From: Alopecurus myosuroides
Lineage: Eukaryota; Streptophyta; Magnoliopsida; Poales; Poaceae
Length of the DNA: 64,000 nt
Direction of reading: 5' to 3'
Assembly: GCA_028641055.1 (NCBI GenBank)
Contig: CM054062.1
Location: 238,672,528 to 238,736,527 of the forward strand
Part shown: positions 53,570-64,000 of the stretch, piece after piece
How positions within the stretch are numbered: position 1 is the stretch's first letter
How the letters are laid out: the number at the start of each line of letters is the position of its first letter
Translations under genes and position numbers: made by a program
Notes under the pieces: generated by a model
What the model was told of the DNA's origin: nothing
The model's input: only the letters and a program-made list of their open reading frames with translations
Databases searched by the model: none

Positions 53570-54946
53570 TGAAAGAACATAAGTTCTAAATCCTGTTTTG
53601 AGTGTTTGATTACAACATATAGATGGACTAATGTGCTTTGCTAAGTGTACTCAGAAAATATCGACCCGTAAATATCATACAAAGCTAAGCAATGAGTGAG
53701 AAAAAGTTACGGGAAAATATGAGGAAGAGGAGAAAAGAAACGTCGAAGAAAAGGGAAAAAGAGACGAAGAAAAAGGGGTGGCCGGCCTCCAGGCCGGCCT
53801 GGCCGGGCTAGCACAGCCCCTGGCCAGCCCCACGCCGGCCCCAGGCCGGCCCCCAGGCCGGGCTGCTCGGGTGGGGGTCCGGCCCTAGCCCCTCTGCCCC
53901 GCCGGCCCCAGGCCGGCCTCCAGGCCGGGGTGCCCGGGTGGGGGTCCGGCCTCACCCCCAGCCCCACGCCGGCCCCAGGCCGGGCTGGCTGCGCCCACGC
54001 CGGCCCCCCCACTGGCGCCCACGCCGGCCCCAGGCCGGGGTGGGTTTGGCCCGGCCCCGGCTGCTCCCAGGCCGGCCAGGCCGGCCCCCAGGCCGGGGTG
54101 GGTCGCAGGAAAGGGAAACCCCCCTCAAACGGCCGTATTTTCGACATGGGTATAAATACGGGGTCTCCACTTACCTCCTAGCTTTGTCAATCTCACCCAC
54201 ACTCTCTCTCACCACCATTGATTGACCAAGCTCAAGCTCAAGAACAAGATCTCCACAAATCCCCAACCAAATCTCGTGATACTTTGGGATTTGAAGGAGA
54301 CACCCCCGATCTACAACTCCACCGAGTCGATTAGAAATCCACCCACTCATCCCATAGGGATCTTGTCATTCTTAGTTCATTGGAGCTAGGAATCTTGTTG
54401 CTCTTCGTTCATCGGAGCTCGGAGCCTTGTTGATATCCCCGGTGCTTTTGTGCCCGTGGATCTTGCTTCTCGGAGTCTTGGCGGCTCTCGGGATTTGGTG
54501 AGGACCCTCCAATCTTGTGGAGTGTGCCTCATCCTTGTAAAGGTTCTAGTTGTCAACCTCAACGGCAACATAGTGATTCGAGCCTATCCACATCGGTGGA
54601 AGGTCTCGAAGGAGATACGGTGTGGCATTTGAGGCCTACTCGGTGTTCCACTTTGGTGGCACCGCACCGCTCCAACGAAGATTAGCTTCCATTGGAAAGT
54701 GAACTTCGGGATAAATCTCCGCGTCATTATGTTCGGTTATTCCTCAACTTACCTTTACTTGTTACTACTAGCTTAGTCTTATTACTCACCTTGTGCTAGT
54801 TGTAATTGCTCAACATATAGGATTGTCCATCTAGTTGCATTCTCTAGATAATCTATATTTGAGCTTTGCCTTGTTAACTTGAAAAAGAAGTTAAAATTTG
54901 TAGTTAACCTATTCACCCCCCCTCTAGTTAACCTCTCGATCCTTCA
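53570..54946 (+). repeat. 3' LTR of the Sirevirus
   Basis: 1377 bp. GC array at about 53780-54105 with ten CCAGGCCGG copies; TATAAATA at 54151-54158. The longer array accounts for most of the length difference from the 5' LTR. Confidence 0.93.
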
Positions 54947-54951
54947 CTATG

Positions 54952-55766
54952 ACATTGACATAAAGGGAAGCTTCGCACCTTTCCCAAAATAAGCCAAACT
55001 GGCTGAAGAGGAGGGCGCACACGACCGCGTCAATTTTTCTCTAGATATCTAGTAGCACTCTTCGCCAAACTCCAAAAATCTCGAAGAGGAAGACTGGAAC
55101 TTGTCACCGGCCAGATCAAGGAAACCTTCATGAACCAGATCGGATGTTTGGCGCTCGAAAAACAGCAGGGCGAAACCAACATTATTCAGAACACATGCCT
55201 TGTGCCACACACACTTCTGAACTGGAGGCAAGGCACAGTCATGGGCACAACACTTCCAACTCCGGTCGATGCGTCGTCCGCCACAACCACATCAACCGCC
55301 ACCGCCAAAAACCACCAAGATTGTCGCTTGAGATCATGCACCCGCCTAACACGTCGTCGGCGACATCACCGTGGTGCCCTTCCGTCTACGAAGCCAGGAG
55401 ACGCCACATCGTCCATTGTCACGACGCCAGACCGAGCCCGTATAGACTCAAAGACCAGGTGGATCTAGGGCCGTCGGCCGCAACCGTGGGGGCACGGCCT
55501 CCAGGTGCAGACCACCACCTCCTCCGCTCAGCGAGATCGCCGCTGGAGAGCCATGCTGCCACCGACTCGGTATCGTCACCGTCGTCGCGGAGAAGGAAGG
55601 TACATCCTCTTGGAGCAGTAGCAGAGCTAGCTCCAGGCTACGCCGGGCAGCTGCCCAGGCTCAGTCGTGGAAGCTCCTCTAAAACTTGGCCACCTGATGC
55701 TAATTACGTGAGGACAAATTACTAAACTAGTCGATTGCCTTTGTTACATGCCCACGCTATGTTTTA
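54952..55766. repeat. Unassigned non-coding repeat, right half
   Basis: Continues the sequence of 41979-42559 across the Sirevirus insertion. GC-richer toward 55700. Open frames such as 55144-55725 overlap in several frames, have low-complexity composition and no recognisable domain. The short-LTR Copia inserted at its right end. Confidence 0.5.
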
Positions 55767-55973
55767 TGATTTTTGGTGTAAGCTACCCTTTGCCTCGGGT
55801 GTGTTATGTGTTAATATAGGGGCCAACCAGCCACGGATATTCATGAGGTGAGATTACAATCGATCAAGCCTAAGCTACAATAAAACTCTATACGGTTTAT
55901 ATCCTACCGTATAGTTACAACAAGACTAACAACTCTAGCTAAGGTACGTTACAACGTGACGGGTATTTCAACA
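55767..55973 (-). repeat. 3' LTR of the short-LTR Copia
   Basis: 207 bp. It contains about 105 bp (around 55790-55892) that the 5' LTR lacks, so the full LTR was at least this long. Confidence 0.75.
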
Positions 55974-55984
55974 TCCCCTTGCAA

Positions 55985-57677
55985 TCACAACTTGCCTAAG
56001 TTGAGATTATTTCTGAAAGCTTCAAGTTGTCTCACCGAAAGTGGCTTTGTGAGCCCATCTGCAACTTGATCTCCAGTAGGTATAAATCTGACATTCAACA
56101 ATTTACTTGCAACTCTTTCTCGGACAAAATGATAGTCCACCTCTATATGTTTGGTTCTAGCATGAAACGCTGGATTAGCTGACAAATACGTAGTTCCAAA
56201 ATTATCACACCATAATGTAGCAGCCTTGGGATGATCAACCTTCAGTTCTGTCAACAAGGTCTGTATCCAAATTACTTCAGCTGTTGCATTAGGCAAAGAC
56301 TTATATTCAGTTTCAGTACTTGATCTTGATATTGTAGTTTGTTTTCGTGCACTCCAGGAGATTAAATTACTCCCAAAGAATACAAAAAATTCTCCAGTAG
56401 ACCTCCTATCATCAGGACATCTGCCCAATTTGCATCAAAAAATGCACTGACCATAGCCGAATTGGACTTCACAAATTTTAACCCAAGTGATGCTGTAAAT
56501 ATCTCAGAATCCTCTTAACCGCAGACCAATGAACAGTTGTAGGTGAATGCAAGAATTGACATACTTTGTTTACGGAAAAAGATATGTCTGGCCTAGTAAG
56601 AGTTAAGTATTGCAATGCACCAACAATACTCCTATACCTGGTACTATCTTCCACTCCTAGTACCTTACCATCCACGACAGACAGTATCTCGGAAGTAAAT
56701 AATGGAGTATTTATAGCCTTGCATCCTTTCATACCAACTCTGTTCAACAGATCATTAATATTTTTTTGAGTCGGCAGAATTCCATCTCTTATTTCTCATC
56801 TCAATACCCAAAAAATAATGAAGTTGCCCAAGATCCTTGAGAGCAAAATCCACACTAAGATCATGAAGAAGCGCATCAACTGCTTCAGAACAGGAGCTTG
56901 TGACAATGATATCATCAACATAAATGAGCATAAACATTATGACCCCTCCTTTATTATAAAAGAATAAGGATGTATCTGCCTTAGATGGAACAAAACCAAG
57001 AGATTGCAACTTTGTGGATAACCGAGAGTACCATGCACGAGGAGCCTGTTTTAGTCCATACAATGCCTTTTCCAACTTGCATACAAAACCTGCCTTCTCT
57101 GTATCATCATATCCTGGTGGTTGCCTCATGAACACCTCCTCTTCCTGAACAACATGAAGAAACGCGTTCTGCACATCTAACTGCCGCATACTCCAATTCT
57201 TTGACACGACAATATATAAAATTAATCTAATAGTAGTTGCTTTAACCATAGGACTAAACATGTCCTCATAGTCAATTCCATACCTTTGTTTGAAGCCATC
57301 TGCTACAAGTTTTGCTTTGTACCTATCAACCGTACCATCCGATTTTCCTTTTACTTTATAAACCCACTTACAATCAATTAAGTTGCTTCCCCTATGAAAT
57401 GGAACCAAATGCCACATCTGGTTTCTCATAAGGGCTAAATACTCATTATTCATGGCATTTCGCCACTTCTCATCATCAAGAGCCTCTTGCAGATTTTTGG
57501 TTTCTCCTGTACTGCAAAAATTACCTCAACAAACACATCCATCAGTGTACTAAAAAGGTTTAACAATGCCACTTTTGGAACGAGTATGAGTATGCTCAGC
57601 AATAGGATTTTGTTGTGCAACACGCAATGGCCCGTGATATGGATCCGCAGAAGATCCCGAGCTTGCACCGGATCCAA
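55985..57677 (-). pseudogene. Short-LTR Copia: reverse transcriptase and RNase H
   Basis: RT is at 57453-56755 ([53 protein letters not shown]). A frameshift near 56750 leads to 56747-56478 ([14 protein letters not shown] ... RILRYLQHH). A second shift leads to RNase H at 56428-55985 ([35 protein letters not shown], ending NNLNLGKL). The N-terminal RT linker at 57677-57450 is in yet another frame. The catalytic motifs are kept, so the frame breaks came late or are few. Confidence 0.88.
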
Positions 57678-58538
57678 GAGATCATGTCGGGGACGACAAG
57701 TGTGCCCCCCGAGGAGGATTCCGCCTGCTCTGCCGCGCTGCTGACGCGTGGCGCAGACGACAGCTGGTTGTCCCCCGCATGCGCGTGCCCTCCGCTTTTG
57801 TCCGGCGACACATCACCACGTGCCGGACTGCCATAGGGGGCGGGAGAATATGCACGCCTGTCTGCGCTGAACCGCACCGATCCCACGGCAGATCCTCTGT
57901 CGCTGTCTTCCTGGGATCGCGTGCAGACAGGCGAATCCGCACCGGATCCAGTGCTCGGATCCTCTGTATCCGAATTTTCTGCAGACGAATTTTCTGATGT
58001 ATTTTCCTGCACACTTTCATCCAAATTTTGATCAAATGCATTGTAAATAGACACACGATTATCACGCAATTCACCACATGATCAAAACGGACATGATTGA
58101 GAAGTGTGGAAGGGAGTAGATTTATTTCAGCTCGTAACTGAGAACCAACATTGGGATGTAGTTCGGAAAACGAAAAAATGGACTCATCAAATACTACATC
58201 TCGTGAGATATACACATGCCCACTATCCACACCTAAACATTTGTATCCTTTATGGAGTCCACTGTAACTGAGAAACACACATCTTTTGGATCTAAACTCA
58301 AGTTTGTGTTTAGTAGAAGGACGAAGATTAGGCCAAATTGCATACCCAAAAATTCTGAAAAAAGAATAGTCGGGTTTTTTTTATGAAGGATACGTTCCAT
58401 AGGAGTTTGAGACAGGATGACCTTAGTAGGAGTTCTATTGATTAGATAAATGGCTGTTAAGAACGCCTTGTCATAAAACTTCAATGGCATAGAAGCATGA
58501 GCTAAAAGAGTTAGATCAACTTCTACAATATGTTTGTG
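57678..58538 (-). pseudogene. Short-LTR Copia: end of integrase and variable linker
   Basis: The minus-strand piece 58490-58233 (MPLKFYDKAFLTAIYLINRT) is the C-terminal integrase core. After a frameshift comes the conserved Copia segment ending DVVFDESIFSFSELH (58278-57682). The Ser/Asp/Arg-rich linker before RT follows (58069-57596). Confidence 0.75.
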
Positions 58539-58543
58539 TTTTC

Positions 58544-60612
58544 TGAAAGTATAAGGATGCCGCCAAGAGGGGGGGTGAATATGCGCTCTAAAATAATTAT
58601 GATTTAGGCTTGAGTAAATGTGGAATAAAACTAGCGTTTAATTTATCAAGCACAAAACCTATGCAAGTTAGGTTTACCTATGTGCACCAACAACTTATGC
58701 TAAGTAAGATATATAACTATGTGATAACAATATAGATGACTTCAAGCACGATGGCTATCACAAAGGTAAATGCAGAAGTAATGAGGTAGAGTGTAGAAAT
58801 AACCAAAGCACAAGGAGACACCGATGTGATTACCTAAGTTCCTTCCCAAGGGAAGTACGTCTTCGTTGGAGAGGTGGAGAGCCACGTAGGCGCTCCTCAA
58901 TAACATGGATGTGCACACCTTATTCTCCTTGAACTTCTCCGGTGAGGGAGATGCTCGTTTCCACTTTGAGGTCGACTTGAAGGTGTTGACCAAACCTTAC
59001 ACGGGGTTAAGGCTATCTCCACAACTCAATTGGAGGCTCTCCGCGAAACTTCTTGCAACAAGGTGGAAGCCCCAAGCACTAAGCTAGACTCAATACACCC
59101 AAGAGGAACAATCTCTCCGGTGAACAAGAGTAACAAGCTCACGAACTTCTCTTTCACGAATCCCGCGGGGAACTCAAACCGATGCACCTAATGCAATGGC
59201 AAGAACACACAAAGTGGTCAAGAACTTCTCTCCCAAATCCCACCAAAACAACTAATGCTATAGAGAGAGGAAGGAGGAAGAACAAGGAAAACAACAAATG
59301 AATCTCTAGATCTAGATCCAATAGGTTTCCCTCGCAAAGAGGAGGGATTGATTGGTGGAGTTGTATATCTAGATCTCCTCTCTCTTTTCCCTCAAGTGGA
59401 AGCAAGAGTCATTGGAGGGATTGAGAGATAACAAGCTTCTGGAGGTCAACAATGGGTGTCAAACTTGCCCAAAGAGTTAGGGAACCATTGGGGAAGAAGG
59501 CACCTTAAATAGGTCACCCAAATATCCAACCGTTCGGGGTAAAATCGCGTAGGGGCGGTACTATCGGTGAAAAACTGCCCCAGGCACCGGTACTACCTGT
59601 GGTTTCACCGGAGGTACCGCCTGCTGGAAAAACTGCAGAACACCCGGTACGAAAACGGTTGTAACTTTTGCATCCGGACTCCATTTTCAATGTTCTTGGG
59701 CTCGTTGAAATCGCAACGACGAGCACTGCAAGAATATGCAGAGAAACATCATAGTACAGAATGGGAAGATAAAACGAAATGATGAAATGTTTGACCTATC
59801 TATAAATGACAACCGGTAGAAACCTCCAACATAAAAAATGCGATAAGTTTTTATACGAAATCCATTTTTGATGAACTTGAGATTGACATGAAGAGAATTA
59901 CAAGCTCTAAAACCTCAAATGGAGAAAACACAAATAAGAACCAAGAAGAATGATTCCAAGTATGCAAAGGTTTGATCTCTCTACGATAGATACAATCAAG
60001 ATACGCATTCAAGAGCCCCTCTTGATAGTACGGTTATCTATCCTATAATCCGGTCTCCCAACTAGCATAACAAGACCGGTAAAATAGAAACCATATCTAA
60101 GTCATAACTTTTCCTTGTGCAATCCAATTGAGCTAGATGATGACGATCTTAATCACCTCAAGTTGGACCACCTTTTTTGATTGCGCTTCGCTTCGTGAAG
60201 ACTTGTAAATTGCTCCCTCATAAGCTAATATGAGAGAGCTTCTCAAATGACCATCTTCACTTGACCATAATCTCTATATGGGTGGCAAGCTTTGCACACC
60301 TACGTGATCAACCAAATATCTTCTCTTTATTTATGATGATGATGACTTGAAAGTAAATATGAATGTTCACATAATCTCCTTCTTCAAGACATGCTTGTAA
60401 TATGGTCAATAGTAGCATGACAATTCTTCTCTTGATCATATAGATATATTCATTATAAGTGATGATCTTGATAGCATCCAAACTTGAATCCAACACATGG
60501 AGTTCAAGTGGTGCCAATGGACAAACCTACAAGAATGTCTCAATGCAAACATTAGTCCATAAGAATTGTCATTAATTACCAAAAACATACATGGGGGAAC
60601 AATGCACTTTCA
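58544..60612 (-). mobile_element. Solo LTR of a Sirevirus-type Copia
   Basis: 2069 bp with termini TGAAAGT...ACTTTCA and a perfect TSD TTTTC (58539-58543, 60613-60617). It has no primer site, polypurine tract or coding content, so it is a single LTR left by recombination between two LTRs. Its 3' end on the minus strand contains TATTCACCCCCCCTCT, as in the Sirevirus LTR at about 43888. That fixes the direction and the lineage, but the rest differs, so it is another family. It splits the host element's integrase directly after the NGSAERK motif. Confidence 0.9.
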
Positions 60613-61589
60613 TTTTCTCTCCGCAGATCCATTTTGTTGATGTGCATATGGACAGAATACATGATGAGATATGCCAATGCGTGTGAAGAAGGAATTTAAC
60701 TTTTGATATTGTCCACCCCAATCGGTTTGAACGACAAGAATCTTTTTACCAAATAACCGTTCAACATGCTGTTGGAAGTCATGAAATTTCTGAAACACCT
60801 CAGATTTATTTTTAAGCAAATAAATCATCGTGAATTTTCTATAGTCATCAATGAAACTGACATAATATTTATTCTTGCCAACAGAAGGGGGGGGGGGCAT
60901 AGCCCCATACATCGGAAAAAGTAAGCTCTTGGCCTTTTGACAAGCATCACAAACCGACTCATGCTTTTTATTGGAAAAGGTAAATTGTTCTCCTTGAGAA
61001 CTTGATTGACTACATTAAAAGATGGATGGCCTAAGCGTCTATGCCAACGGGAAGAGGATGGTCGGCTAGCACCGAGGACAAGTCTTCCATGGGTAGACGA
61101 CTTGCATGGTAACGGATAAAGGCCAACCCTACTCCTGGCGCGAAGCAGCACGCTCCCCGTTTGTTGATCCTTAATAGAAAAGAATTCACGCCAAAATTCA
61201 ACGTAAGCATGATTGTCAAGATACAATTTATGAACTAAGATAAGATTTTTCGATGCTTGCGGAACATGCAATACATCTTTAAGAACAAGTGGACGATCAT
61301 GTGTATGAAATTGCATTTGACCAATGTGCTTTATCTCCATACGTGATCCACTCCCAGTATGCACCTAATCGGTGTCGTTGTAGCGATCACGGAGGGTGAG
61401 CTTCTCCAGCTCACCCGTGATGTGATCTGTCTCCCCCGTATCGGAGTACCAGTTGGTGTCGACTCCGTACGAGGTGGACGCAGTGTTGGCAGATCTCTCC
61501 TCCTTCAAGAGAGGTGACTGGTACTCCTTGGAGAACCTCTTCCAGCAGCGAAGGGCAGTGTGCCCCATCTTGCCGCAGATCTGGCACAC
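60613..61589 (-). pseudogene. Short-LTR Copia: zinc knuckle, protease and first part of integrase
   Basis: 61589-61365 has a CCHC knuckle CQICGKMGHTALRC and protease WYSDTGETDHITG. 61364-60825 has the GAG-pre-integrase motif WHRRLGHPSFNVV. 60912-about 60613 has integrase Asp/Glu motifs (SFIDDYRKFT, VQTDWGGQY, HQQNGSAERK). A frameshift near 60900-60960, beside a G-run (60887-60896), separates the last two. Confidence 0.85.
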
Positions 61590-62469
61590 TCGCTTGGGGC
61601 TGGTCCTTGGATTGACCGTGTTGATGTAGCCAGGGCCGGTTCGTTGATGGTTGTTGTTGAAGAAGCTGGGGCGACCATATCCACGACCAACCCCGGTGCC
61701 AAAGCCGCCACAATCACCACCTCCATTGCGGTTGTTGGTGAAGCCGTGCCCCTTTGCGCCAAGGTTGCCGCTGAACTAGGGCGTCGGGATTCTGCGGCTC
61801 TAGCCGACCCTCAGAAACCAGGAGTTCGGCGTAGGGTTCACCAAGGGTCAGCGGCACCTCGGCATTGCGATTTGTTGCCGAGATTGTTGAGACAAAGGGG
61901 TTGTATTCGGCGTCTAGTCCCGCAAGGATCTTCAAAATCAGATCATCCTCATCAAGCTTCTTGCCCATAGCCGCCATCTCAGCTGCCAAGCCCTTCATCT
62001 TGGCGAAGTAGGCGGTGGCGGAGAGCTCCCCCTTCTTGGTGTTGGCGAGGGTGGCGCGGAGCTGGATGACGCGGGCGCGGAACTGAGACGAGTACATCTG
62101 AAGGATTGCACTCCACAGTTCATGCGCCATCGTGATATCCGCCACCTGTGCCAAAACATCGCGAGAAAGCGATAAGAGTATATGACCCGGGGCTTGTTGA
62201 TCATGGGCAAGCCACAAACCGTTTGCCGGATTCAGCGTCTTGGTGGTCTTGTCTCCCGTGGTCACCTCCGTCTCCATGGGAGGTGCGCGCGTCGAGCCAT
62301 CGAGGTAGCTCATCAGTTGCGCCCCACGAATACTCGGCAACACCTGCGCCTTCCACATCAGGAAGTTGTCCCGGGTCAGCTTCTCGTGCACTGGATGGCC
62401 GAGAGCATTGGACGACACGGAGGAAGAGTTTTGCGACATCATGTGGGAAGAGGATGGCTCTGATACCAC
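61590..62469 (-). pseudogene. Short-LTR Copia: gag
   Basis: The frame at 62469-61714 starts near the primer site. It has the Copia gag core (KLTRDNFLMWKAQVLPSIRG, MAHELWSAILQMYSSQFRAR, DDLILKILAGLDAEYNPFV). It shifts frame near 61780 in the Arg/Gly-rich part before the zinc knuckle. Confidence 0.85.
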
Positions 62470-62470
62470 A

Positions 62471-62585
62471 TGATTTTTGATGTAAGCTACCCTTGGTTTA
62501 TATCCTACCTTATAGTTACAACAAGATTAACAACTAGCTAACAACTCTAGCTAAGATACGTTACAACATGACAGGTATTTCAAAA
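62471..62585 (-). repeat. 5' LTR of the short-LTR Copia (internally deleted)
   Basis: 115 bp. It lacks about 105 bp present in the 3' LTR and has a small local duplication (AACAACTAGCTAACAACTC). Its outer end reads CAAAA where the other LTR has CAACA. Confidence 0.7.
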
Positions 62586-62870
62586 TATTTTCTCTCTAGC
62601 TCCGCCAGTGGCCTGGAGATAGGCCCCGGCACCGCCTCCACGTGCGGGCTTTGCCCAGAGGTGACTCTGTCGGCAGCGAGGGGAGGAGGGCTGAGGCAGG
62701 GTTAGGGTTAGGGGGTCATGATGCCACCTCTCGAGAGTCGTGGCTAGTCAATCTGGGGAACTCTCACCAAGGTGTGATGCGGGCACTTGCGAAGGGGTTG
62801 CCATGTGCCAGTCTGGCGTATCAGGGGATCGAAACAAGATTATTATGGAGAGTGTTCGCCCAAAAAATCA
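62586..62870. other. Spacer between short-LTR Copia and LINE
   Basis: Moderately GC-rich, no gene recognised. It contains a two-unit GGGTTAGGGTTAGG stretch near 62699. Confidence 0.4.
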
Positions 62871-64000
62871 AAATCATTCATTCGATTATCCATTTCAGTT
62901 CAAAATAGGCTTTCTCCCCGCTTTATAAATAAAGCAACCGTCCCCAAGAGTCATACAAAGTACCGATACAACACACCCACAAAGCTAGGGCCACAGCACA
63001 ACAAAGCCCGAAAAAAAAACACGCACACACATGCTACACATCAAAGGCGAAGGGGGTGGTGTGGGTAGGGAAAGGGGGGCCCCAAGGCCAAGCACAACTC
63101 CTCAAGGTGGAGCCGAGGCGGAGAAGCGGCGCACGACTACTAGAAGTCTGTCGATGTAGTCGTCTAGCCACGCCCTGTCTCGCTGCCTACACAACGCGTG
63201 CCACTGCTGCAATAAGGCCAAACATTTGAAAATTGAATCAGAAGCTCGCCTCAGAAAAATCTTCTCAATCACCATTTTATTGTGGGTCGTCCACAAAGAC
63301 CACGCTATCGCCGCAAACACCAGCCAAAAGAGACGTCTGCCTCCTCCTGCATGGTGCGCCCGGGTTTCTAGGAACTCGCCAAGGTCCGAGGCCTGCCACG
63401 CAGGGCCTAAGGCCTCCCGTATGAAGTTCCACATAAACCGGGCCGCGGGACACACAAAGAATATGCGTGTGCTCGATTCAGGAGACCTGTAGAGAGGACA
63501 CAGCCATCCCCGGGACCTCGGCGTTTGGCTACCTCAAGCCCCGAAGGTAGCCGGTCTCGAAGTAACTGCCACACAAAGATCTTAATCTTCAGTGGAACCG
63601 GGGCCTTCCATAGCGGAGGGGCCCAAGTTCTCGATGGCCCCGCAAACTGGGCTCGGTACGCCGACTTGACCGTGAAGGTCCCCGACAGGGCCAAAGACCA
63701 AGACACCTAATCCAGCCCCTGGTAACGTGCCATGGAGCGCACCTAGTAACTCTACCTACTCGTCCGCTTCCGCCGGCCGGAAGGCGCGCCGGAACGCAAC
63801 ATCCCAAGACCCAGTTCAAAACGCCGTTGCCACCACAAGATATCGGTCCGCACAAATCGCAAAGAGTCTCGGGAATTCTAGTAGAAACGACTGCTCACGA
63901 AGCCATGGTTCTAGCCAAAACAAGATGCCCCGGCCATTCCCAAGTGAGAACCAGACCCCCTTCCTAATGCCCTGATTCAGAGCCTGGATAGATCTCCAGA
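62871..64000 (-). pseudogene. LINE (non-LTR retrotransposon), 3' part, decayed
   Basis: On the minus strand 63706-63407 reads as the reverse-transcriptase zinc-binding region of plant LINEs (SGTFTVKSAYRAQF, VPLKIKIFVWQLLRDRLPSG, AKRRGPGDGCVL). After a frameshift, 63455-63102 gives its continuation (ARFMWNFIREALG, RRLFWLVFAAIAWSLWTTHN). Further upstream the frame changes again (63855-63589). The 3' UTR (63100-62870, ending near TTTATTTATAAAGCGGGGAG read on the minus strand) is typical of grass LINEs. The exact 3' end and TSD are unclear, and the RT and endonuclease lie outside the window. Confidence 0.8.

Larger units (their letters stand above)
42565..54946 (+). mobile_element. Sirevirus-type Copia retrotransposon (Maximus-like) with third ORF
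   Basis: TSD CTATG (42560-42564, 54947-54951) encloses LTRs of 1359 and 1377 bp with TGAAAG...CTTCA ends. Inside are a Met-tRNA primer site, gag with an extra coiled-coil half, Copia-order pol (integrase before RT), a long spacer with palindrome arrays, a spliced third ORF and several polypurine tracts. Palindrome-rich LTRs, multiple polypurine tracts and an extra 3' ORF are the documented hallmarks of Sireviruses. Outside the GC-rich array the LTRs differ at about 8 sites (about 0.6%), so the insertion is young, though pol carries several nonsense codons. Confidence 0.9.
55767..62585 (-). mobile_element. Copia retrotransposon with very short LTRs (Ale/Retrofit-like), decayed
   Basis: Minus strand. 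The LTR pair is 55767-55973 (3') and about 62471-62585 (5'), beginning TGTTGAAATACC in element direction. The Met-tRNA primer site TGGTATCAGAGCC is at about 62457-62469, and the polypurine tract GCAAGGGGA beside the 3' LTR at 55974-55982. The interior has Copia order (gag, protease, integrase, RT, RNase H). The gag (KLTRDNFLMWKAQVLPSIRG) resembles Hopscotch/Retrofit-type elements. Numerous frameshifts and stops show it is old. I could not find a clean TSD (TTTTA on the left against TATTT on the right). A solo LTR interrupts the integrase region. Confidence 0.87.

Noticed and set aside
55130..55725. Overlapping plus-strand frames of 112 and 193 codons
   Set aside because: Two frames overlap almost fully, with no domain and odd composition, within a repeat that continues across the Sirevirus.
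58544..60612. Region as a host gene inside the Copia
   Set aside because: No coding frame, TGAAAGT...ACTTTCA ends and a 5-bp TSD identify a solo LTR.
62699..62716. GGGTTAGGGTTAGGG telomere-like repeat
   Set aside because: Only about two units and of TTAGGG type, while plant telomeres are TTTAGGG; expected by chance.

Overview
This is a piece of a large plant genome, almost certainly a grass of the Pooideae (wheat, barley, rye, Aegilops or a close relative). The evidence is one intact four-exon class III peroxidase gene with GC-rich grass codon use, a Stowaway-type MITE, and stacked LTR retrotransposons of types common in Triticeae. These are an Angela/BARE/WIS-like Copia, a Sirevirus (Maximus-like) Copia, a Gypsy with an antisense accessory gene, and a large-LTR non-coding element of the LARD type. 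There are no bacterial features, no rRNA or tRNA genes and no CRISPR. Only one host gene is intact (2165-4669, +); nearly everything else is transposon.

Layout. 1-1454: the 5' end (gag part and 5' LTR, minus strand) of a Gypsy element that runs off the left edge. 1455-4907: peroxidase gene with TATA box; its second intron holds a Stowaway MITE inside a larger foldback-like element. 4908-5790: non-LTR-type insertion with poly-A tail and a 12-bp target-site duplication (TSD). 5878-41978: a three-level nest. Level 1 is a Gypsy element (minus strand, TSD ACGAA, about 12.1 kb without insertions) of the same family as the fragment at 1-1454. Level 2, inside its gag, is a Copia element (15318-39288, plus strand, TSD ATATC). 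Level 3, inside that, is a LARD-like element (19096-34904, minus strand, TSD CTAAA) with two 6119-bp LTRs and a 3.6-kb non-coding interior. LTR divergence counted by eye falls in the expected order: about 6% for the Gypsy, about 4% for the Copia, one base for the LARD-like element.

41979-42559 and 54952-55766 are two halves of one unassigned non-coding repeat, split by a Sirevirus (42565-54946, plus strand, TSD CTATG). The Sirevirus has gag, pol, a spliced third ORF, palindrome arrays and several polypurine tracts. 55767-62585: a decayed minus-strand Copia with very short LTRs, whose integrase region is split by a Sirevirus-type solo LTR (58544-60612, TSD TTTTC). About 62871-64000: the 3' part of a decayed LINE, minus strand, running off the right edge.

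How the parts relate. The retrotransposon genes are mostly broken by in-frame stops or frameshifts. The Gypsy RT has also lost a catalytic Asp, and two elements look non-autonomous at the time they inserted. The antisense, intron-containing gene in the Gypsy (with its own TATA box) and the spliced ORF3 of the Sirevirus (with LTR-like palindromes upstream) are the most informative biology. I saw no wholly new cellular system. Family names come from recognition of termini, motifs and architecture; no database was searched.
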